A DNA stretch of 34,322 nucleotides from Methanofastidiosum sp964630765 (GTDB lineage Archaea; Methanobacteriota_B; Thermococci; Methanofastidiosales; Methanofastidiosaceae). Every line of letters starts with the position of its first letter. Within the stretch, counting starts at the first letter, position 1. A program made the position numbers and the translations under genes. The stretch covers positions 1-34,322 of the forward strand of contig CAZVXE010000011.1 of NCBI GenBank assembly GCA_964630765.1. Direction: 5' to 3'. Shown in pieces: positions 24,708 to 32,844 of this stretch. A model generated the notes under the pieces. That model worked only from the letters and a program-made list of their open reading frames with translations, did not search any database and was not told the DNA's origin.

Positions 24708-25046
24708 ATGAAAAAAGTTGAAGCTATAATTAGGCCAGAAAAAATTCAAGATGTTAAAGCGGCACTGGATAAACTTGGATGTATTGGGATGACTATAACT
24801 GAAGTTAAGGGAAGGGGGAAACAGGGCGGTATTACACAACAGTGGAGGGGAAGACAATATCATATTGATCTCCTTCCTAAGATAAAGATAGAACTGGTCG
24901 TCAAAACAAAATATGTGGACAAAGTCGTTAATACTATAATTGAAAGTGCAAGAACAGGAAAAACTGGAGACGGCAAGATATTCGTAAGCCCTGTGGAAAG
25001 AGTCTATCGTGTGAGAACAGGAGAGCTTGATGAAGACGCAATTTAA
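24708..25046 (+). CDS. glnK: Nitrogen regulatory protein PII
   Basis: The 112-residue PII protein starts MKKVEAIIRPEKIQDVKAAL and has the T-loop segment GITQQWRGRQYHIDLLPK with Tyr51. The B-loop is ESARTGKTGDGKIFV with the ATP-binding TGxxGDGKIFV pattern, followed by VERVYRVRTGE. It senses ATP/ADP and 2-oxoglutarate and blocks Amt. GAGGTG lies 8-9 nt before the ATG. A T-rich stretch (25048-25075) follows and may end the transcript. Confidence 0.95.
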   Translation: MKKVEAIIRPEKIQDVKAALDKLGCIGMTITEVKGRGKQGGITQQWRGRQYHIDLLPKIKIELVVKTKYVDKVVNTIIESARTGKTGDGKIFVSPVERVYRVRTGELDEDAI

Positions 25047-25047
25047 T

Positions 25048-25075
25048 AATTTAATTTTTTATTTTTAATTTAGGA
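25048..25075 (+). terminator. T-rich stretch after glnK, probable terminator
   Basis: Runs of five or six T (TTTTTT, TTTTT) follow the glnK stop codon without a clear hairpin, as expected for archaeal intrinsic termination. Confidence 0.4.
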
Positions 25076-25116
25076 TTAATAGTAATCTTTAAATTAAAGT
25101 ATTAATGAAAATCTTC

Positions 25117-25860
25117 ATGGGAAATTTAAAATGGCAGCTAAAATGGGCAGTTATTCTTATTTTTTTATCAGCTTTGATATATATATTCCACTACTTTATT
25201 TTTAGGGACGTTCACCACATCTTTCTATATCTAATAGGAGATATCGCCTTTGTATTCATTGAAGTGCTTATGGTGACTCTTGTCATCCATGAATTATTGA
25301 CCATGCGGGATAAGAAAGCCATTATGGAAAAAATGAATATGGTCGTTGGCGCATTTTTCGTTGAAATGGGAAGTACGCTTCTAGATCGCCTTAATGATTT
25401 TGATAAAAACTTTGATGATGTTAAGGAAAATTTTATTGACATTGATACATGGTCAAAAAAAGAATTTCCGGAAAGACTTGAGATGGCTAAAAAGATTAAC
25501 TATGAGATTGATATGAGAAAAGGTGATTTAGAAGAACTAAAAAATTTTTTATTTGAAAAGAGAGAGTTTATGTTAAGGCTTCTAGAAAATCCCAATCTTT
25601 TAGAACATGATTCATTTACAGAACTTCTTTGGGCAGTGACACATTTGACAGAAGAACTATCATTAAGAAAAGACCTTAAAAAATGTACAGATACAGATCT
25701 AAATCATTTACAGGGTGATCTGAAAAGAGCCTATGTAATCCTAATCTATGAATGGATAGAATATATGGGACATTTAAAAAATAAGTATCCTTATCTCTTC
25801 TCTCTTGCAGTAAGAATGAATCCTTTTAATCCTAGGGCATCGATAGAAGTAAAAGAATGA
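25117..25860 (+). CDS. Uncharacterised membrane protein with a helical cytoplasmic domain
   Basis: Two membrane helices (about residues 9-28 and 36-58 from this start) separated by FRDVHHIFLYLIGDIAF are followed by a long charged helical domain with LRLLENPNLLEHDSFTELL and LTEELSLRKDL. I do not recognise a named family, though similar two-helix proteins occur in methanogens and some anaerobic bacteria. A CTTTAAATTA box (25087-25096) is about 26 nt from the ATG at 25117 and only about 14 nt from the ATG at 25105, so the later start is preferred. It follows amt-glnK but has its own promoter. Confidence 0.7.
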   Translation: MGNLKWQLKWAVILIFLSALIYIFHYFIFRDVHHIFLYLIGDIAFVFIEVLMVTLVIHELLTMRDKKAIMEKMNMVVGAFFVEMGSTLLDRLNDFDKNFDDVKENFIDIDTWSKKEFPERLEMAKKINYEIDMRKGDLEELKNFLFEKREFMLRLLENPNLLEHDSFTELLWAVTHLTEELSLRKDLKKCTDTDLNHLQGDLKRAYVILIYEWIEYMGHLKNKYPYLFSLAVRMNPFNPRASIEVKE

Positions 25861-25875
25861 AAGAAAAAAATATAT

Positions 25876-27063
25876 TTATTTTTTATCCTTATTGATTATC
25901 ATTGAAATACAGTTTTGTGGACAGACCATCTTACAGAGCCCGCAACCTACACACTTTTCATAGTCGACATCATTTAGCTTTGGATTTTTCATTGCGTCTG
26001 TAGCCCCGTCTCTGCATGCAGTGACACATCTTCTGCAATCGATGCATCTTTCAGTATCAACATCAGAATAGACTTCCTTTACATAGTCAAGCTTTTCAAG
26101 TTCTGTAATCTTTGGTAGTGTAATTCCTTTCAAGTCTGCAAGCGAGTCGTAACCATGCTCTTTCATAAAAGTTAGAATATTCTCGTTCCAACCTTTTACG
26201 ATGTCAAATCCGTACCACATTGCAGCTGTTGCAAGCTGTACTGTACCTGCTCCCATCATCATGTACTCAATTACATTTTCCCAAGACTCAATTCCACCTA
26301 TCCCTGAAATATTGATGCCTTCTCTTGCAATTTCTCCGACCATCCTGAGTCCTATTGGCCTTACAGCAGGTCCTGAGTAACCACCAAATCCACCCTTGCC
26401 CCATACATCAGGCAAAGGATTTCCAGTAGTAATATCAACTCCTGATAAAACTAAGACGGTATTGATTGCCGCTACTCCTTTTGCACCGCCCTTTATTGCT
26501 TCCTTTGCTATTGATGCGATGTCAGTTACGTTTGGGGTTAGTTTTGTCATGATAGGAACACTGACAGCCTCTGCTGCCGCCTTAGAAACTTCTCCGGTCA
26601 ATGGGCAGTCTTGGCCTATGAATGCTCCCATAGCACTGTCTGACATGTGAGGGCATGAAACATTTAGTTCAATTATATCTGCACCCTGTGCCTCGACATC
26701 TCTAGCTAATTTTGCCCATTCGTCTAGATCTGTACCTGCCATTATACTAGCAACGATAGGAGTGCCGTGAGTTTTCTTTAGCTCTCTTAACACTTTAAAC
26801 TCTTTTATCCACCAGTCAAAGACATAGGTGGAAATATGCTCTATATTTTGCATTCCAAATAGTCTGTTTCTACCTTTGACCCCTTGAAATCTTGGTTTTG
26901 GATCATGGAATTGCCTGTAAGATATAGTCTTTGTAACTCCACCGCCAAATCCAGCCTCTACAGCCCTTTTGATATGATCTGCATCCAAAGTTGGCGGGGC
27001 CGAAGAGAGGAGAATCGGACTCTTAAATTCAACACCTAAAAATTCAACACCTAAATCTACCAT
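25876..27063 (-). CDS. preA: PreA-like dihydropyrimidine/dihydroorotate dehydrogenase with ferredoxin domain
   Basis: The 395-residue protein has an FMN-binding TIM barrel like PreA or class 1 dihydroorotate dehydrogenase. Features are GGGVTKTISYRQFHDPKPRF, ELNVSCPHMSD with the catalytic-site cysteine, TKLTPNVTDI and ISGIGGIESWENVIEYMMMG. Two C-terminal [4Fe-4S] motifs follow (CIDCRRCVTACR and CVGCGLCKMVCP). It should reduce or oxidise a pyrimidine-like substrate. The ATG at 27063 sits 5 nt after AAGGTGA, which overlaps the stop codon of the upstream frhB-like gene; the TTG at 27078 would put that site inside the gene. PreA normally works with PreT; here the FrhB-like protein is in that position. 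Confidence 0.85.
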   Translation of the reverse strand: MVDLGVEFLGVEFKSPILLSSAPPTLDADHIKRAVEAGFGGGVTKTISYRQFHDPKPRFQGVKGRNRLFGMQNIEHISTYVFDWWIKEFKVLRELKKTHGTPIVASIMAGTDLDEWAKLARDVEAQGADIIELNVSCPHMSDSAMGAFIGQDCPLTGEVSKAAAEAVSVPIMTKLTPNVTDIASIAKEAIKGGAKGVAAINTVLVLSGVDITTGNPLPDVWGKGGFGGYSGPAVRPIGLRMVGEIAREGINISGIGGIESWENVIEYMMMGAGTVQLATAAMWYGFDIVKGWNENILTFMKEHGYDSLADLKGITLPKITELEKLDYVKEVYSDVDTERCIDCRRCVTACRDGATDAMKNPKLNDVDYEKCVGCGLCKMVCPQNCISMIINKDKK

Positions 27064-27067
27064 TAAA

Positions 27068-28213
27068 TCACCTTCCAAACTTTAATCCATATACTTGTGG
27101 AATAATAGAATATTTAGAACCTGCAGCTCTTTTTAGGAATGAAGGATCATTTGTAATTAACGGATATGCCCTCCACTTCGAATCGGCCCTGGCAACGACA
27201 GCCTTTGAGAATATATCATTCTTAAGGCCGTATGTTATTAAGGCCGTTATCACGCCACCGTCTTGGCTATGATATGGATTTTTTGCTCTTGCTGCAACAA
27301 TCTCAGGTTCTTCCTTATCCTTTAAGAGAATTTCCTTAAAGGAATGTGTTCTTGGGCATGACATATAGCAACAGCCACAGTTCGGCAGACAGCCCCTAAT
27401 ACTGTAAGGTCTCCCATCCTCAAGTATTTCAATATTATAACACGGACATGCAAGTGCGCATGTTCCGCATGCAACACAAAGCCCCGGTTGCAGAATTTCT
27501 TTTTCTAAATCCATAAACTCTTTTTTATGACTCTTTTCAACAAATCCTTCTAAATTATCATCTTTTTCCAAATCTACAAAAGGAAGTTTGAATCCCTTGT
27601 CTTGAGCTAGCTTAATTGATTTTTTGGCCTGTTTGTTGTTTAAATCAATAACCTTGTTTAGTTCTTCCATTTGCACATTTGTTGAAACTTCAATAAGATC
27701 GTGATCAACTAGTTTTTTGAACAAATCTTTTGCTTCTTTTGATCTCAATATTACCGTTGACCAGCCTGTTTGTGTTCCTACACTCCCAACAGATATATCT
27801 GAAAAATCACCAGTAAAGTCAGTACACTGCCTACAGTTACCCCTTGCGTATCTTGATACTTCTTTTATCTTTCTTGACCTTACCTCTTTGTCTGTGTATG
27901 CATAGAAAACACCGCTAGAAATATTCATTTTGTTGACTTCTTCTAGGGGTAGTCCCATATCCTTTTCAACGAAAGACGGTATTGACTTTGGGGAAAAGTT
28001 TTCCTTGCAGAATACAGCTATGGTGAAAACTCTTTTTGGCCAGTGTGGATAGTCTGCGTCCCTATCTTTGTAGAATTCTTTGAACTCATTTGTCAATGCC
28101 ATTATTTTCTTTACGCCGTTTATCTCGCATGGGTTTCCAACAATTACAACTTGTGCCCTGGGATCATTGGGTGTCTGAGAGAAACTAGCCTCCTTTATAA
28201 TAGCTCCACTCGT
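27068..28213 (-). CDS. FrhB-like F420 dehydrogenase subunit with circularly permuted domains; probable ACG start
   Basis: The usual order in this family is ferredoxin, then the N-terminal domain (SQDGG...TALL...AAGSKY), then the C-terminal domain (GTPC...FCxENF...CxxCTDF...DIS.GSVG...GWSTVI). Here the C-terminal domain comes first: IVGNPCEINGVKKI, AVFCKENFSPKSI, CRQCTDFTGDFSDISVGSVG and GWSTVILR. A ferredoxin follows (CVACGTCALACP and CLPNCGCCYMSCP), and the protein ends with EIVAARAK, SQDGGVITALITYGL and AAGSKYSIIPQVYGLKFGR. The first ATG (28102) would cut away the conserved VIVGNPC strand. The frame reaches up to ACG 28211-28213, 6 nt after GGAGGG and directly after an in-frame TAA, so I take the ACG as start. 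It should bind FAD and F420 and probably supplies electrons to the PreA protein encoded 4 nt downstream. Confidence 0.8.
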   Translation of the reverse strand, partial: TSGAIIKEASFSQTPNDPRAQVVIVGNPCEINGVKKIMALTNEFKEFYKDRDADYPHWPKRVFTIAVFCKENFSPKSIPSFVEKDMGLPLEEVNKMNISSGVFYAYTDKEVRSRKIKEVSRYARGNCRQCTDFTGDFSDISVGSVGTQTGWSTVILRSKEAKDLFKKLVDHDLIEVSTNVQMEELNKVIDLNNKQAKKSIKLAQDKGFKLPFVDLEKDDNLEGFVEKSHKKEFMDLEKEILQPGLCVACGTCALACPCYNIEILEDGRPYSIRGCLPNCGCCYMSCPRTHSFKEILLKDKEEPEIVAARAKNPYHSQDGGVITALITYGLKNDIFSKAVVARADSKWRAYPLITNDPSFLKRAAGSKYSIIPQVYGLKFGR

Positions 28214-28354
28214 TTATATCCCTCCTATTATTAAATTTTTAAAAAACAAAATAGATAGAAACATGATGTCTATATGATTTTTATATTTAAATAGTTTTCG
28301 TCATATATTCATTTAAATAAATAAATAGTAAAATATATACGGATAAGATGATTA
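28214..28354 (-). promoter_or_regulatory. Promoter and leader of the frhB-like/preA operon
   Basis: Read on the minus strand, TATTTAAATATAAAAA (about 28277-28292) is a strong TATA-like box. It predicts a transcript start near 28259 and a leader of about 45 nt carrying GGAGGG (28220-28225). An extra TTTATTTAAAT element lies at 28312-28322. No other gene is seen between this gene and priL. Confidence 0.55.
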
Positions 28355-29827
28355 TTAGCGAATAATATCCGCTTTTCTTTTAAGAGCCCGTTTTTTTCTT
28401 AGATAATACATGAATGGGTTATTAATTCTTCTGGCTGTGACCGTTTTATTTTTAACAAATGCTAAAAGCTGTTTTTTTACTTCATCTTCAGGTTCGCCAG
28501 TTTTTTGAATGATTTCATTTACAGTTCTCATCCTGTCTTTCAAAACAAGCAATATTTTTTCACCTGTAGTCTTACCTTTGATATTTTCAAGTATCTCTTT
28601 TTTTGTTAGCTCGTAAAAATACATCTTACAGAAGCCGTCGGGTTCACACAGTGTTGGTGCATTTTCCTTCACCTTGGCACATCCTGGAGGAATGTACCAT
28701 TTGCTCCTCCCAAAGTTATCCAATGTAGGGTAAGCAAGGCCAAATCCAAGGTGGTAGTATATATTTAATTCCTCTTGGGGTTGATCTTCTAGTAGGGGTG
28801 GATTGCACTTGTTTGCAGCAGATAAAATCAAGGGTATGACCTCATTTATTAAAATATTAATCTGATTTTCATTGAGGGAAGGTTTTTCATCTTTTGAGAA
28901 TATCTTTGTTGAGGGCAAGAGCCTTGAATAAGATAAAAAAGAAGATAAAAATAATGTGATGGCATAATTTCTGTCACCAGCACCAACACCCGATAAAGCC
29001 TTTATAACGCACGGGGGATAAACTTCAGGATTTAACTCTTCTGATTGAACTTCAATCTCCGTCAGAGAGCCCGATATCTTTGACACTTCCCTAAAAATTT
29101 CTTCATATATTGGGAGTTTCAGTTCTTTAGTTTTTTCTGCTATGCTTTTAATATAACTTAGAATTCTCTGCTCCATTTTTTTCATGTATGCATTGAGGAG
29201 TTTGCTCTTGTCTACAAGTATATATCCATTAATAATGTAGCTATCGGTGTATTGGACTAAAGTTTCTGCATCGGTCCATTTAATGAAATAGTACTCTGAA
29301 GAAAATTTGAAAAATCCAAGTTTTTCCATATCCCGTATAATCTCATCGGTGATTTTAAGATCAATTTCTTTAAGGATAGAAAACGGTTCTTCTATTATAA
29401 TCCCTTTTGCTTTTTTTGCCCTAAATTCAAGTATCCTGTTTATATCCGGCATATGAAATGGTATGACTTCAATTATTTCCCTAACAGTTTTTATAATCTC
29501 GTCCTTTATTTGCTTATTATCTTTTTCAGTTATCAATGCTTCTGACAATCTTGACCTGTATACCTTTGAATTTACAGATGCAAAAAGCCTTGATTCGCTT
29601 GAGAAAGGCCTTTTTGAAAGAGCCTGACAAAAAAGATAAAATGATATAATATCTGTTGCCTCGTCTGATCCGCTAGGAAGTAGATATTTTCTATTTTTGG
29701 TATTTTCTACTTCGGTTTTAATTTTATTAATTCCAAAGTCTAAAAGGTCTTGTGATACCTCGTCAAAACTAATGCCAAGGTATCCTTTAGCCTCCTCTCG
29801 AAAAGGATTTAGAAGGAGAGGATTCAT
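28355..29827 (-). CDS. priL: DNA primase large subunit (Fe-S)
   Basis: The 490-residue protein has the helical N-terminal part of PriL with RSRLSEALI and a C-terminal Fe-S domain. Candidate cluster cysteines are Cys273 (YPPCVIKALSGVGAGDRN), Cys383 (YIPPGCAKV), Cys394 and Cys400 (TLCEPDGFC); HLGFGLAYPTLDNFG lies between. PriL helps PriS to start RNA/DNA primers for replication. It is longer than usual (often about 350-400), with a basic C-terminal extension (about 410-490) that looks like a winged helix. A TTTTAAAT box lies about 25 nt before the ATG, so it may have its own leaderless promoter although the DUF6884-like gene ends 34 nt upstream. Confidence 0.87.
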   Translation of the reverse strand: MNPLLLNPFREEAKGYLGISFDEVSQDLLDFGINKIKTEVENTKNRKYLLPSGSDEATDIISFYLFCQALSKRPFSSESRLFASVNSKVYRSRLSEALITEKDNKQIKDEIIKTVREIIEVIPFHMPDINRILEFRAKKAKGIIIEEPFSILKEIDLKITDEIIRDMEKLGFFKFSSEYYFIKWTDAETLVQYTDSYIINGYILVDKSKLLNAYMKKMEQRILSYIKSIAEKTKELKLPIYEEIFREVSKISGSLTEIEVQSEELNPEVYPPCVIKALSGVGAGDRNYAITLFLSSFLSYSRLLPSTKIFSKDEKPSLNENQINILINEVIPLILSAANKCNPPLLEDQPQEELNIYYHLGFGLAYPTLDNFGRSKWYIPPGCAKVKENAPTLCEPDGFCKMYFYELTKKEILENIKGKTTGEKILLVLKDRMRTVNEIIQKTGEPEDEVKKQLLAFVKNKTVTARRINNPFMYYLRKKRALKRKADIIR

Positions 29828-29861
29828 AATAACAAACTCTATTGTGATTTAAAATAGTTTT

Positions 29862-30323
29862 CTATGGTAAATTATAAGTTTCGATTGAAGGTGCTATCCC
29901 ACCTATTTCTAAATCGCCTTTTGTGCATCTCGCTAAGAGCTCTTCTAGTTTTCCAATATCTTCCTGATTTCTAGTTCCTATTAGAACTAAAGGTTTATTC
30001 GTTGCCTCTGATGCATGTTTAATCAGTTCTCTGTATTCTTCTCTGGAGCCTCCTTTAAAGAATACAATAAGCTCGTACTTGTTAATGAACTCTGTGACTT
30101 GGGGCATAAGTTTTTTTACGCCTTTGAAATCAAGTATCTGCTCATAATCTTTTATTATTTTATCAGGATATATAAGGCCATATTTCGCACTTAATACTGC
30201 GAAATCGGCTCCGTCTCTTCTTTTATAAACAGCTTTTATCCTTGATGATTTGTAAAGATCTATTGCCGGCATCTTACCTTTGTTTTTTTTTGCACCGCAG
30301 GCAGTTGCAAGAAGTACCTTCAT
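29862..30323 (-). CDS. DUF6884-like protein
   Basis: The 153-residue protein starts MKVLLATACGAKKNKGKMPA, followed by IDLYKSSRIKAVYKRRDGAD and then FAVLSAKYGLIYPDKIIKDY. The 'ACG..K' start and 'LSAKYGL(I/V).P...I..YE' are hallmarks of the DUF6884/YaaA-like fold, which has been associated with nucleobase or DNA modification in some families. The ATG overlaps the TGA of the upstream phosphoribosyltransferase (TGATG), so the two are translationally coupled. A function in nucleobase or NAD metabolism would fit the neighbourhood but is unproven. Confidence 0.7.
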   Translation of the reverse strand: MKVLLATACGAKKNKGKMPAIDLYKSSRIKAVYKRRDGADFAVLSAKYGLIYPDKIIKDYEQILDFKGVKKLMPQVTEFINKYELIVFFKGGSREEYRELIKHASEATNKPLVLIGTRNQEDIGKLEELLARCTKGDLEIGGIAPSIETYNLP

Positions 30324-31471
30324 CAAAACTCAACTTTTTTTATCCGATCTAATACGTTAGATCTTATATCACTTACATCTTCAAAATCAATTAATATTTT
30401 TCCTTTTTTCATTAAGTTTATCTGGGCTGGTTTCATTTTTTCTCCGCATGCGCATTTTTCAGTTGCTTTGCCATAGACGACCTTTCCAGCCATACATTTT
30501 GGGCACCTAAGAACTGTTTTTTTACCGCTTAGTTTTCCTCTCTTAGTAAATGGTTTACCTTCAACTTCCACAATGTCGAGTGCAAAATCAATTGTTTTGG
30601 CATTTGAAACTGAGGTTCCCACACCAAAAGCATCTGCATCTTTAAATGACTTAAAAGATTCTTCGTCCAGTCCGCCAGAAAGAAATATTTTTACATCTTT
30701 ATATCCTCTAATATCAAGCTCCCATCTGACTTCCTGTATTATCTTTGACATATTCCCTCTTCTTGAACCGGGGGTGTCGAGTCTTACACCAGCAAGATTT
30801 TTTATATTCTCTGCTGCGATCAACGCCTCTCTCTTTTCATCGCAAAAAGTATCTGCAAGCATTATTCTTGGTATGTCTCTATCTATTATCTGATCAAATA
30901 AAATAAAAGCCTCTTTTGAATCGCCAATTATTAAGGCAAGGGAATGTGGCATTGTTCCTGAAGCCTTCATTCCTATAATTTTTTCTGCCCCTATACAGGA
31001 AAACCCATCCAAGCCGCCTAGGTAAGCGGCTCTATCAATCATCGGAGCTATTGCGGGATGCATCCTTCTCACACCGAAACTTAGTATTGGTTTTTCACCT
31101 GCCATTTTTTTAAGTCTGGCAGATTTTGTTGAAATGCCTGAAGACTGGCAGAGTAAACCCAATAATGCAGTTTCAAGATCACAAAACTCCCTGTAATTTC
31201 CTTCTATTGTAAGAACAGGCTCTTGTTGATAGAAAAGTGAGCCTTCTTCAAGACCACTAACATCAATATTGTAGCCCTCAAGCAATAAAAGCGCCTCATA
31301 TAATCCAGAGAGTATCCCCCATCTATAATTATTTGGGAGGCCAGAAGCTGTTACTTCAACGACGACATTTTTATTAATGTCCTTCTCTTCAAGAATCTTT
31401 TTTGTATTGATAAAGTAAAAATCAGTTGTTTTCCCTGATTTAATATCCTCTTCAGATGCTGTGTAAAACAT
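30323..31471 (-). CDS. pncB: Archaeal nicotinate phosphoribosyltransferase
   Basis: The 382-residue type II phosphoribosyltransferase should form nicotinate mononucleotide for NAD salvage. Visible parts are LFYQQEPVLTIEG, LETALLGLLCQSSGISTKSA, FGVRRMHPAIAPMIDRAAYL, GTMPHSLAL, GVRLDTPGSRRGN (ribose-phosphate binding) and LSGGLDEES with FGVGTSVSNA. A C-terminal zinc ribbon (CPKC...CACG, about 333-351) matches the Thermoplasma-type enzyme. The ATG overlaps the tiaS stop codon (TAATG). Quinolinate or unusual base specificity cannot be excluded. Confidence 0.85.
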   Translation of the reverse strand: MFYTASEEDIKSGKTTDFYFINTKKILEEKDINKNVVVEVTASGLPNNYRWGILSGLYEALLLLEGYNIDVSGLEEGSLFYQQEPVLTIEGNYREFCDLETALLGLLCQSSGISTKSARLKKMAGEKPILSFGVRRMHPAIAPMIDRAAYLGGLDGFSCIGAEKIIGMKASGTMPHSLALIIGDSKEAFILFDQIIDRDIPRIMLADTFCDEKREALIAAENIKNLAGVRLDTPGSRRGNMSKIIQEVRWELDIRGYKDVKIFLSGGLDEESFKSFKDADAFGVGTSVSNAKTIDFALDIVEVEGKPFTKRGKLSGKKTVLRCPKCMAGKVVYGKATEKCACGEKMKPAQINLMKKGKILIDFEDVSDIRSNVLDRIKKVEF

Positions 31472-32793
31472 TATATCCCTTCAAATTTCATATCAAATTT
31501 AGTATAATCAAATTTAAATCTTTCTTTTTCAAATTTTTTCTCTCTGCCATAGCGTAGAAGGGGTTTTGATAGGTGACGTTTGGCACACATTGGAACCTCA
31601 TATATCCCAATTTGAATTCCCCTAGGAATTGGAACAATTGAAACTTCTCTGTTTTTTGTATGGCACTTCTTGCAGCGGTAACCTTTTTCTTTACCAATTG
31701 ACTTCATCTGATTACTGCATACAGGACATATAGGTTTTTCTGTTTTATAGAATTCTGCTAACTTTGTTATCTCAATCTTTTCAAGATTAATTGTAAGCCC
31801 GTGCTCTGTTTCTAAGACACCACCATAAGCCACTATTTCATCTCCCTTGGAAAGATTTCTTACTATGTTTCTAAATCCTTTGGTAGGCTCATAAGCTGCG
31901 CATAGAATTTTTTTACTATTTGATATTTCAAAAAAGACATGACCCCCTGGAACAGTATAAGGATTCTTAGAAACAGTTCCATTAACTATGACAGATGAAT
32001 ATGGAAGGACTTCTTCAATATTCTTTTCTTCAAGGTGCATATCTGTACCCTGATTAGTTACAAAGAGATTTTGTTTGAAAGGCATTTCTGATTCTATCAT
32101 TTTTGCAGCTTCCAATAGAAGTTCTGGAGATTCGCCTCTTAAGCCGTATAATATGGGGCAGTCCGAATGCGGTGAAATAACCATTCTCTGATTTTCAAAA
32201 TCATAGCTTGAGAATATTTTAGGGGAATATTTCTTTTCTATCTCCATTGCACCATGTTCACTGACAAATTTTTTACCTCTTTTATTGTGGCTTCTATATA
32301 CTATCAGTTCATAGGTGAAATCTTCCAATTGCAATGCACATGATGCAAGCGCTCCTATGAGCCCCCTACCATTCCCAATAAAATTATAATCAGCTCCAAT
32401 TTTGTTTAATAATGAAATAGCCTCATCTATTGAAAGCATCTCATGAAGGGCCCTTTTGGCAAACAATTGGATCTCTGGAGTAATTGAGTTATCTTCAAGA
32501 AAAACAATTGCTGGATTTGTATTTTCTCCACATTCCGAATACTTAGATACGATGTCAAAGGAAACAGATTTTATTTTTTCAAGAATCTTTGGGTCAGAAG
32601 TATCAGTTATAATGATTGAAACAGCTCCGTTCCCCCTTGTTTTATAGGGATTGTTTGGGTTCAAACGCAATAATTTTGGAGGTTCCCTGATAATATTTAT
32701 ATCAAGGTCTCTTATAGCCTCTACAATAAGTGTTCCAATGTAAGTTGTACACATTCCGTCAACTGAATCTGTATCATCAAGGCCGATTATCAC
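31471..32793 (-). CDS. tiaS: tRNA(Ile2) 2-agmatinylcytidine synthetase
   Basis: The 440-residue enzyme attaches agmatine to C34 of the CAU anticodon of tRNA-Ile2, so that it reads AUA. Features are the N-terminal MIIGLDDTDSVDGMCTTYIG, GNGAVSIII, the kinase-like IGNGRGLIGALASCALQ, an OB-fold part, and the zinc ribbon CPVC...CKKC (about 355-375) followed by basic residues. The length is typical. The start is GTG 32793, about 22-25 nt after a TATA-like box shared with the divergent regulator gene, so the message is probably leaderless. It leads the operon tiaS-pncB-DUF6884-like. Confidence 0.93.
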   Translation of the reverse strand: MIIGLDDTDSVDGMCTTYIGTLIVEAIRDLDINIIREPPKLLRLNPNNPYKTRGNGAVSIIITDTSDPKILEKIKSVSFDIVSKYSECGENTNPAIVFLEDNSITPEIQLFAKRALHEMLSIDEAISLLNKIGADYNFIGNGRGLIGALASCALQLEDFTYELIVYRSHNKRGKKFVSEHGAMEIEKKYSPKIFSSYDFENQRMVISPHSDCPILYGLRGESPELLLEAAKMIESEMPFKQNLFVTNQGTDMHLEEKNIEEVLPYSSVIVNGTVSKNPYTVPGGHVFFEISNSKKILCAAYEPTKGFRNIVRNLSKGDEIVAYGGVLETEHGLTINLEKIEITKLAEFYKTEKPICPVCSNQMKSIGKEKGYRCKKCHTKNREVSIVPIPRGIQIGIYEVPMCAKRHLSKPLLRYGREKKFEKERFKFDYTKFDMKFEGI

Positions 32794-32805
32794 GAAAAAA
32801 TTGAG

Positions 32806-32824
32806 GGTATATATTTATATAACC
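32806..32824. promoter_or_regulatory. Shared divergent TATA element of tiaS and the HTH gene
   Basis: GGTATATATTTATATAACC is nearly palindromic (GGT...ACC ends, TATATA on each side of TT). Its centre is about 22 nt from the tiaS GTG and about 30 nt from the regulator's ATG. Both promoters therefore use overlapping TATA sequences, so transcription in the two directions may exclude each other, or the HTH protein may bind here. Confidence 0.5.
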
Positions 32825-32844
32825 TTTCTTATACCATTATTACG

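Noticed and set aside
27064..27078. TTG start for preA overlapping the frhB-like gene
   Set aside because: AAGGTGA would lie inside the gene; it is the right distance from the ATG at 27063.
32640..32680. GGGTTCAAAC resembling a tRNA T-loop
   Set aside because: It lies inside the tiaS coding frame and has no surrounding cloverleaf; no tRNA gene was found in the window.
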